Shown piece by piece: positions 57,767 through 64,000 of a stretch of 64,000 nucleotides of DNA (position 1 is its first letter; each line of letters begins with the position of its first letter). The notes beneath the pieces are model-generated. The model was not told the origin of the DNA. It saw nothing but the letters and a program-made list of their open reading frames with translations, and made no database searches. A program made the translations under genes and the position numbers. Origin of the DNA: Methylobacterium nodulans ORS 2060 (GTDB lineage: Bacteria; Pseudomonadota; Alphaproteobacteria; Rhizobiales; Beijerinckiaceae); assembly GCF_000022085.1 (NCBI RefSeq), contig NC_011894.1, forward strand, positions 5,602,001 to 5,666,000, read 5' to 3'.

Positions 57767-57844
57767 CCACTCCCCGCCACCGACTCGCCGCCCGGCGCAG
57801 AAGCCGCTACACGAAAGCCGACGAAGAGCCGAGGAACCAGGGTG

Positions 57845-58912
57845 ATGACGGGCGAGCGCGGGCTGACCTATGCCGAGGCGGGCGTCGACATCGACGCAGG
57901 CAACGCCATGGTGGAGGCGATCAAGCCGCTGGTGCGGTCGACGCGCCGGCCCGGGGCGGATGCGGAGATCGGCGGCTTCGGGGGCCTGTTCGACCTCAAG
58001 GCCGCGGGCTTCAAGGACCCGATCCTGGTCGCCGCCAATGACGGCGTCGGCACCAAGGTCAAGATCGCCATCGAGACCGGGCGCCACGACACGATCGGCA
58101 TCGACCTCGTGGCGATGTGCGTCAACGACATCGTCGTGCAGGGCGCCGAGCCGCTGTTCTTCCTCGACTACTACGCGACGGGCAAGCTCGTGCCGGGCGT
58201 CGGGGCCGATATCGTGCGTGGCATCGCGGAGGGCTGCCGGCAGGCGGGCTGCGCGCTGATCGGCGGCGAGACCGCCGAGATGCCGGGACTGTACGACGGC
58301 TCCGACTACGACCTCGCGGGCTTCTCGGTCGGAGCGGCGGAGCGCGGCGCGCTCCTGCCTAGGCCTGGCATCGCGCCCGGCGACCTCGTGCTTGGCCTGC
58401 CCTCCTCGGGCGTGCATTCCAACGGCTTCTCGCTGGTGCGGCGGATCGTGGCGGCCTCCGGCCTCGGCTGGGACGCGCCCGCCCCCTTCGCGCCGGGCCG
58501 GAGCCTCGGGGAGGCGCTGCTGACCCCGACCCGCATCTATGTCCGCCCGCTGCTCGCGGCGCTCAAGGCGACGGGAGCCGGCGCCATCAAGGCGCTCGCC
58601 CACATCACCGGCGGGGGCTTTCCGGACAACCTGCCGCGGGTGCTGCCGGAGGGCGTCGGCATCGCCCTCGACCTCGACGAGATTGCGGTGCCGCCGGTCT
58701 TCGGCTGGCTCGCCCGCACCGGGAAGGTGGCCGAGGCGGAGATGCTGCGCACCTTCAACTGCGGCATCGGCATGGTGGTGGTGGTGGCGGCCGACCGGAT
58801 CGCCTCCGTCGAGGCCGCGCTGCGCGAGGCCGGCGAGGCGCCGGTGCGGCTCGGGCGGATCACGCCCCGGGGCGAGGCGCCGGTCACCTTCTCGGGCTCG
58901 CTCGCCCTGTGA
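57845..58912 (+). CDS. purM: Phosphoribosylformylglycinamidine cyclo-ligase (AIR synthetase)
   Basis: 355 residues; step five of purine synthesis. The start [20 protein letters not shown] has the typical YAEAGVDI, followed by [40 protein letters not shown] and [11 protein letters not shown]. Later motifs are [18 protein letters not shown] and [15 protein letters not shown]. The ATG at 57845 is preceded by GAGGAA; an adjacent GTG is possible. The stop overlaps the purN start by four bases. Confidence 0.98.
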   Translation: MTGERGLTYAEAGVDIDAGNAMVEAIKPLVRSTRRPGADAEIGGFGGLFDLKAAGFKDPILVAANDGVGTKVKIAIETGRHDTIGIDLVAMCVNDIVVQGAEPLFFLDYYATGKLVPGVGADIVRGIAEGCRQAGCALIGGETAEMPGLYDGSDYDLAGFSVGAAERGALLPRPGIAPGDLVLGLPSSGVHSNGFSLVRRIVAASGLGWDAPAPFAPGRSLGEALLTPTRIYVRPLLAALKATGAGAIKALAHITGGGFPDNLPRVLPEGVGIALDLDEIAVPPVFGWLARTGKVAEAEMLRTFNCGIGMVVVVAADRIASVEAALREAGEAPVRLGRITPRGEAPVTFSGSLAL

Positions 58913-59571
58913 CGCGCCCGGCCCGTCCGCGCACCGCGATCCTGATCTCGGGCCGCGGCTCCAACATGGTCTCGCTGCTCAAGGCCGCGGAGGATCCCGC
59001 CTACCCGGCCAGCTTCGTGCTCGCGGCCTCGAACCGTCCGGAGGCGCCGGGCCTCGTCCATGCGGCCTCGGCCGGCCTCGCGACCCTCGCCCTCGACCAC
59101 AGGGCCTTTCCGGACCGGGCCGCCTTCGACGCGGCCCTCGATGCGGGCCTGCGCGCCCACGGCATCGACCTCGTGGTGCTGGCGGGCTTCATGCGCGTTC
59201 TCACCCCGGGCTTCGTCGAGGCCTGGGCCGGGCGGATGGTCAACATCCACCCCTCCCTGCTGCCGCTGTTTCGCGGCACGCACACCCATGCCCAGGCCCT
59301 CGCGGCGGGGGTGCGGCTCCACGGCTGCACGGTGCATTTCGTGGTGCCGGAGCTCGATGCCGGCCCGATCATCGCCCAGGCCGCGGTTCCGGTGCGCCCG
59401 GACGACGACGAGGACAGCTTGGCCGCACGCGTGCTGGCCCAGGAGCATCGCCTCTATCCGGCGGCGGTCGCGCTCGTGGCCTCGGGCGGTGCGCGGCTCG
59501 ACGGGGACCGGGTGGTGTTCGCCGCGGAGGCGGTCGGCGGCGACGGGGCACTGCTGTCGCTTCCGGTGTGA
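58909..59571 (+). CDS. purN: Phosphoribosylglycinamide formyltransferase
   Basis: 220 residues; step three of purine synthesis using 10-formyl-tetrahydrofolate. GTG start in a GTGA overlap with purM, so the two are coupled. The substrate loop is [14 protein letters not shown]; the catalytic Asn-His region is [20 protein letters not shown] and the aspartate lies in [16 protein letters not shown] family 3 repeat starts at its stop codon. Confidence 0.97.
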   Translation: MTRPARPRTAILISGRGSNMVSLLKAAEDPAYPASFVLAASNRPEAPGLVHAASAGLATLALDHRAFPDRAAFDAALDAGLRAHGIDLVVLAGFMRVLTPGFVEAWAGRMVNIHPSLLPLFRGTHTHAQALAAGVRLHGCTVHFVVPELDAGPIIAQAAVPVRPDDDEDSLAARVLAQEHRLYPAAVALVASGGARLDGDRVVFAAEAVGGDGALLSLPV

Positions 59572-59820
59572 TACGGCTTCCGGCTGATTCCTTCCGAGAC
59601 GAGTAAGCGCGGGGAACCCCTCTCCCGTGCGGGAGAGGGGCAGGGGTGAGGGTCCAGGTGGGTCCGCTGAGACCCTGAACCGGGCCGCTGCCAGCACCAC
59701 GCTCAGTGATTCTGGCGGCACGGTCCGGGACCCTCACCCCTACCCCTCTCCCGCACGGGAGAGGGGATCCCGCGCTGCCCGCGCCCTCTTGTCTCCGAAC
59801 GGATCAACCGGCAACCGTAT
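59571..59820. repeat. Dispersed palindromic repeat, family 3, copy D (full length)
   Basis: Terminal arms ATACGG and CCGTAT. Inside are CTCTCCCGTGCGGGAGAG and CTCTCCCGCACGGGAGAG hairpins with AGGGGTGAGGG/CCCTCACCCCT, as in copy C. Its first base is the last base of the purN stop codon. It lies between the convergent purN and glyoxalase-like gene and could end both transcripts. Confidence 0.9.
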
Positions 59821-59862
59821 GACAGGCCGAGCCCGCTGCGCGGCACGCGCCTTGTCGCGAGC

Positions 59863-60501
59863 TCAGGTCAGAACCCTGTCTCCGCCCGCCACGCGCACGA
59901 TCGCACTGAATCTGAGGTCCGGCCCCGTCGTCACCACGGGCGGATCGACGATCCCGAGACGGGCGTAGAGCGCGGCGACCCGGTCGGGCTCGGGATGCGC
60001 GACCGTGAAGGAAAGAAGCCGCGCCCCGACATCATTCATCCCGCCGGCTGGGCCGGGCTGCCCCTCCCAGTCGATGACCGAGGGCGCGACACCGCCCGCC
60101 GGAAGGGCGCCGTCCGGACGCAGCGAGAACAGCCAGGAGCGCGCTCCCCGCGACACCCGGGTGCTCCGCCCGAGGCTGTCGCCGTGCCGGGCGAGCACCG
60201 CCTCAATGGAGGCGGTCCGCGCCACCCAGGCCCGCAGCCGGCACCCGTTCTCCCAGGCCGTCCGCACAGCAGCGGCATCGTCCAAGCTGAACCAGCGCGG
60301 CCCGGACGGGGCAGGAGCCTCAGGATCGACCGCGATGACCTCCAGATAGACGTCGTCGCCGAGCCGCAGCACGAGGTTGTGCGTCCCCATCTCGGGGTGC
60401 CGCCCTCCCGCCTGCATCGGCAGGCCGAGACGGTCCCGCACATGGGCCTCACCCTCCGCCAGGGAGGGGGCGACGATCACCAGATGGTCGAGCCGCAGCA
60501 T
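59863..60501 (-). CDS. Glyoxalase-like (VOC) domain protein
   Basis: 212 residues from the ATG at 60501 (MLRLDHLVIVAPSLAEGEAH). The opening strand LDHLVIVAPSL and metal-site-like HPEMGTHNLVLRLGDDVYLE fit the glyoxalase_3 type of VOC proteins. A second half with YARLGIVDPPVV completes the fold. Longer in-frame starts (to 60627) run into the next gene's 3' end and are rejected. The substrate is unknown. It is close behind the DUF1186 gene on the same strand. Confidence 0.75.
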   Translation of the reverse strand: MLRLDHLVIVAPSLAEGEAHVRDRLGLPMQAGGRHPEMGTHNLVLRLGDDVYLEVIAVDPEAPAPSGPRWFSLDDAAAVRTAWENGCRLRAWVARTASIEAVLARHGDSLGRSTRVSRGARSWLFSLRPDGALPAGGVAPSVIDWEGQPGPAGGMNDVGARLLSFTVAHPEPDRVAALYARLGIVDPPVVTTGPDLRFSAIVRVAGGDRVLT

Positions 60502-60538
60502 TCCGGCGCTCCCTGGCGGTCCTTTGCGGATTCGCCCC

Positions 60539-61441
60539 TCAGAGCCCCCGCGCCGCCATCTTCTCGTAGCAGCATTTCTTGAACTTCTTGCCGCTGCCGC
60601 AGGGGCAGGGATCGTTGCGGCCGACATCGCGGTAGGGGTTGTGGTGCGGAAGCGGCAGATCCGGGAGGTTCTCGGCCTCGGGATCCGGCTCGGCCGTCCA
60701 GGCGAGTTCGTCGACGATGTCTTCGATATAGCCGAGCTTCAGCTTGTCGAAGCGCGCGCGGCTCGCCGGATTGTCGCGGGCCTCCTGCAGGGCGCGCTCG
60801 AAATCCGTCACGAAGGAGAAGTCCGGGGGTGTGCGCCCGCTGCGGCGCGAGTCCCGCACGCGCTCGGCGAGGTCGGTGAGGCCGAGCACCCCGATCGCAT
60901 CCTCCCAGCCCTGCCAGGCGGGATCGCCGACTTCCGCCCGATTCTCCTCATCGAAGCGGACGAGGAAGTCGCGGGTGCGGGCGGCCTCGATCCGGCCCTC
61001 CGCGGTCAGGAAGGCGATCGCACCGAGCAGCGACATCCGCAGCAGCCCGTCCGTCGCCGGGTCGTCAGCGGCCGCAAAGAGGTCGTCGGCCTCGCCGTCG
61101 AACAGGCTCGCGACGACGCGGGGCGCGGTCTCGGCGAAGTCGTCGCCCAGCACCTCCAGCACGAAATCCTCCGGCAGCCGCATCAGCCGCAGGAGCGGGG
61201 CATAGGCCCGCCCGTCGCGCCTGGCGGCGAGCACGTGCAGGCCCCAGAACAGCAGGGTGGCGTCCGGAACCGACAGGTTCTCGCCCGCCGCCGCCCGGTC
61301 GAGGGCGGCGAGGACCGGCTCGGCGATCGAGTCCGGCGCCAGGACCGCCCGGGCCAGGGCTAGTTCCGGCAGGTGGGCGGCATTCGACAATTCCTCGACG
61401 AGCGCCGCATCCGTCATCGCTGATCCCATGGCTGTCCCCAT
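60539..61441 (-). CDS. DUF1186 protein with C-terminal SEC-C zinc motif
   Basis: 300 residues from the ATG at 61441 with AAGGGGA upstream; ATGs at 61429 and 61417 are alternatives. The bulk is a helical, acidic region ([40 protein letters not shown]) typical of DUF1186. The last 30 residues hold the SEC-C motif [20 protein letters not shown], a C-x-C-x8-C-C zinc site known from SecA tails and many uncharacterised proteins. It may bind ribosomes or nascent chains like other SEC-C proteins; this is inference. It lies 41 bases after pheT. Confidence 0.85.
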   Translation of the reverse strand: MGTAMGSAMTDAALVEELSNAAHLPELALARAVLAPDSIAEPVLAALDRAAAGENLSVPDATLLFWGLHVLAARRDGRAYAPLLRLMRLPEDFVLEVLGDDFAETAPRVVASLFDGEADDLFAAADDPATDGLLRMSLLGAIAFLTAEGRIEAARTRDFLVRFDEENRAEVGDPAWQGWEDAIGVLGLTDLAERVRDSRRSGRTPPDFSFVTDFERALQEARDNPASRARFDKLKLGYIEDIVDELAWTAEPDPEAENLPDLPLPHHNPYRDVGRNDPCPCGSGKKFKKCCYEKMAARGL

Positions 61442-61481
61442 GGCCGATCCCCTTCTCTCCACCCTGCCGCGGGGCCCTGCC

Positions 61482-63908
61482 TCACATGCGCAGCGTCGCC
61501 CCCGTCTTCTTCGCGACCTCGGCGACGATCCGGGCGCTCACCGCCTCGATCTCGGCATCGGTCAGCGTCCGGTCAACTGGCTGCAGTCGCACCGCCACGG
61601 CGACCGACTTCTGGTCCGCGCCGATCCCCGGCCCCTCGTAGACGTCGAAGACCTCGACTCCCGCCACGAGGCTGCGGTCGGCCCCCTGCGCGGCCTTGAG
61701 GATGTCGCCGGCCGGCACGTCGCGCGCCACCACGAAGGCGAAGTCGCGGCTCAGCGGCTGGAAGTCGGAGAGCTTCGCGGCGGGCTTCACCTTGGTGGGC
61801 CGGTACTTGGGCAGCGGCAGGGCGTCGAGCACGATCTCGAAGGCGACGACCGGGCCCTTCACGTCGAGGGCCTTGAGCACCCGCGGATGCAGCTCGCCGA
61901 AATGCCCGATCGGGTTCCTCGGCCCGAATTGCAGCGTGCCCGAGCGGCCCGGATGGAACCAGTCGGGCCCGCCGGCCGCGACCTGCAGGCCGCCCGTCGG
62001 GATGCCGAGCGCCGTGAGGAGCGCCAGCGCATCCGCCTTGGCCTCGAAGGCGTCGACGGGCCGCGCGGCGCCGTCCCAGTGCCGGCCGGCCCCCGCGAAC
62101 CGGGCCGTGCCCCGGCGCAGGGCCGCCGCGCGGATCGTCTGCCCCTCGGGCTCGTCGGAGGCGAAGCACTGGCCGACCTCGAACAGGGCGACGTCGCCAT
62201 AGCCGCGGTCGGCATTGCGCTGGGCCGCCCGCAGGAGGCCCGGCAGCAGGCTCGGGCGCATGTCGGAGAGATCGGCCGCGATCGGGTTGGCGAGCGCGAG
62301 TTCCGGCCGCCCGCCGCCGAAGGCTTTGGCCTCGGCCCTGGAGATGAACGACCACGTCACCGCCTCGACGAGGCCGCGGGCGGCGAGTTCGCGCTTGGCG
62401 AGCCGGGTGCGCTTCTGGAGCACGGTCAGGACCGGGCGGATCACCGCCGCCTCGATCCGCGGCAGCGGCTTCGCCTCGATGCGGTCGAGGCCGGCGATGC
62501 GCACGATCTCCTCGACGAGGTCGGCCTTGCCCTCGACATCCGGCCGCCAGGAGGGCGGCAGCACCTTCACCCGATCGCCGGTTCCGGAGACGTGGAAGCC
62601 GAGGGATTCGAGCGTCACCTTCATCTCGGGTCGCGGCAGATCGAGCCCCGAGAGCCGGCGCACCTCCGTCCAGGGGAAGTCGATCACGCGGTCGGCGTCG
62701 GGCAATTCGCCCGCGACGGCGGCTTGCGTCGGCACGCCGCCGCAGAGCTCCATCACCATCCGGGTCGCGAGATCGAGGCCCGGCAGCGTGAAGGCCGGGT
62801 CGACGCCGCGCTCGAAGCGGTAGCGGGCATCCGAGATGATGCCGAGGCGCCGGCCGGTCTGGGCGATGTTGCGCGGGTCCCAGAGCGCCGCTTCGATCAG
62901 CACGTCGGTGGTGGCCTCGTCGCAGCCCGAATGCGTGCCGCCCATGATGCCGGCGATCGATTCCGGCCCCGCCTCGTCGGCGATGACCACGATGCCGTCG
63001 TCGAGCCGGTAGCTGCGCCCGTCGAGGGCGACGATTTCCTCGCCCTCGCGCGCCCGCCGCACGGTGAGGTTGCCCTTCACCTTGGCCGCATCGAAGACAT
63101 GGAGCGGGCGCCCGCGATCGAAGGTGATGAAGTTCGTGATGTCGACGAGCGCGTTGATGGGCCGCAGGCCGATCGCCTTGAGGCGGCGCTGCAGCCAGTC
63201 GGGCGAGGGGCCGTTCCTGACCCCGCGCACGAGGCGAAGGCCGAAGAGCGGGCAGAGATGCTCGTCGCCTGGCGCGAAATCGCGGATCACGGCGACGGGG
63301 CAGGCCCCCTCCCCGCGCAAAGGCGACAGCGGCTCGCGCCTCAGGGTGCCGAGGCCGGCCGCCGCGAGGTCGCGGGCGATGCCGGACACGCCCGTGCAGT
63401 CGGGCCGGTTCGGCGTGAGATTGATCTCGATCACCGGATCGTCGAGGCCCGCATAGGCGGCATAGGGCTGCCCGACGGGCGCGTCGGCCGGGAGATCGAG
63501 GATGCCGTCGTGATCCTCCGAGAGGCCGAGTTCGGCGCCCGAGCAGAGCATGCCTCGGCTCTCGACGCCCCGGATGGTGCCGACCGAGAGGGTGATGTTC
63601 TTGCCCGGCACGTAGGTGCCCGGGGGCGCGAAGACGCTCCGCATGCCGGCCCGGGCGTTCGGCGCGCCGCAGACCACCTGCACGGGCGCCGTGCCGTCGC
63701 CGGGATCGACGGTGCAGACCCTCAGCCGATCCGCGTTCGGATGCTGCTCGGCGGTGATGACCGCCGCGATCCGGTAGGCGGCGAGGTCCGCGGCCTTGTC
63801 CTCGACGCGCTCCACTTCGAGCCCGATGCGGGTGAGCGTCTCGACGATCGTCTCGAGGGAGGCGTCGGTGTCGAGATGGTCCTTGAGCCAGGAGAGGGTG
63901 AATTTCAT
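61482..63908 (-). CDS. pheT: Phenylalanyl-tRNA synthetase beta subunit
   Basis: 808 residues, full length. Forms the alpha2-beta2 PheRS with PheS; charging and editing of tRNA-Phe. It begins [20 protein letters not shown], then an EMAP-II-like tRNA-binding domain ([41 protein letters not shown]). The B3/B4 editing domain follows ([33 protein letters not shown]), then B5, and the C-terminal FDX-ACB anticodon-binding domain ([15 protein letters not shown]). The ATG is at 63908. pheS is expected upstream, beyond the right edge; 63909-64000 shows only non-coding leader sequence. Confidence 0.98.
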   Translation of the reverse strand: MKFTLSWLKDHLDTDASLETIVETLTRIGLEVERVEDKAADLAAYRIAAVITAEQHPNADRLRVCTVDPGDGTAPVQVVCGAPNARAGMRSVFAPPGTYVPGKNITLSVGTIRGVESRGMLCSGAELGLSEDHDGILDLPADAPVGQPYAAYAGLDDPVIEINLTPNRPDCTGVSGIARDLAAAGLGTLRREPLSPLRGEGACPVAVIRDFAPGDEHLCPLFGLRLVRGVRNGPSPDWLQRRLKAIGLRPINALVDITNFITFDRGRPLHVFDAAKVKGNLTVRRAREGEEIVALDGRSYRLDDGIVVIADEAGPESIAGIMGGTHSGCDEATTDVLIEAALWDPRNIAQTGRRLGIISDARYRFERGVDPAFTLPGLDLATRMVMELCGGVPTQAAVAGELPDADRVIDFPWTEVRRLSGLDLPRPEMKVTLESLGFHVSGTGDRVKVLPPSWRPDVEGKADLVEEIVRIAGLDRIEAKPLPRIEAAVIRPVLTVLQKRTRLAKRELAARGLVEAVTWSFISRAEAKAFGGGRPELALANPIAADLSDMRPSLLPGLLRAAQRNADRGYGDVALFEVGQCFASDEPEGQTIRAAALRRGTARFAGAGRHWDGAARPVDAFEAKADALALLTALGIPTGGLQVAAGGPDWFHPGRSGTLQFGPRNPIGHFGELHPRVLKALDVKGPVVAFEIVLDALPLPKYRPTKVKPAAKLSDFQPLSRDFAFVVARDVPAGDILKAAQGADRSLVAGVEVFDVYEGPGIGADQKSVAVAVRLQPVDRTLTDAEIEAVSARIVAEVAKKTGATLRM

Positions 63909-64000
63909 GGTGCTCTGGCCGATGGTTTCGAGAAGATCGGGACCCGGCGGGCGAGGAGCGAGCGGGGGTGGGCCTCGGGGCGGGCTCCCTCCGGCGGAGG

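Noticed and set aside
56934..57770. Long N-terminal extension of the AI-2E permease frame
   Set aside because: The extension lies in a wrong frame of the pgsA gene on the same strand; the ATG at 56933 has a strong Shine-Dalgarno and gives the family length.

Overview
The window is chromosomal DNA of a very GC-rich alphaproteobacterium, most likely a Methylobacterium-like member of the Rhizobiales. This rests on protein features (a CckA hybrid kinase next to flagellar genes, a RecA of the alphaproteobacterial type, FlbT, Hda, a phenylacetate cluster, propionyl-CoA carboxylase), on TTAA-N7-TTAA (CtrA-type) sites in front of flagellar genes, and on several families of dispersed palindromic repeats including a RIME-like element. 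The species is inferred, not proven. No rRNA, tRNA, CRISPR array, prophage or complete insertion sequence was seen.

Layout. 1-4.5 kb: a partial LysR regulator divergent from a 3-hydroxyisobutyrate-dehydrogenase-like enzyme, an aldehyde dehydrogenase and a DUF3100-type membrane protein (a small catabolic operon of unknown substrate). 4.8-13.3 kb: nucleoside transporter, a secreted caspase-fold protein lacking both catalytic residues, recA with a LexA-like box, alaS. 13.6-17.1 kb: rfbCBDA for dTDP-L-rhamnose. 17.3-22.6 kb: pccB, a Tat-exported metallophosphoesterase, a class III aminotransferase, a cysteine-rich YkgJ-type protein. 22.7-25.1 kb: an ssuE-ssuC-ssuB sulfonate-type operon without ssuA or ssuD, with a coupled 43-residue ORF inside it. 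25.8-29.4 kb: a VIT/VWA surface protein with an LPQTA sorting signal, its dedicated class GN sortase, and an XRE regulator. 29.5-30.5 kb: a histidine-kinase fragment and an orphan flbT. 30.8-34.2 kb: paaG-paaI-paaK-paaR. 34.2-38.5 kb: a GGDEF/EAL receptor, two small disordered proteins, a MarR regulator. 38.6-50.6 kb: cckA, then flhB-fliR-fliQ-fliE-flgC-flgB on one strand and fliO-fliP on the other, plus a 1129-residue periplasmic helical-repeat protein. 51-55 kb: ppx and ppk. 55.1-57.6 kb: hda, an AI-2E family permease, a CDP-alcohol phosphatidyltransferase. 57.8-59.6 kb: purM-purN. 59.9-63.9 kb: a glyoxalase-like protein, a DUF1186/SEC-C protein, pheT.

The most notable points are the sortase/VIT-VWA pair and its out-of-frame overlap with the regulator downstream, the inactivated caspase-like protein, CtrA-type sites in the divergent flgB/fliO promoter region and before the large periplasmic protein, and four palindromic repeat families, several copies of which begin at the stop codon of the preceding gene and one of which supplies the C-terminus and stop codon of PaaK. 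All starts were chosen by eye from reading frame, Shine-Dalgarno-like sequence and family length.
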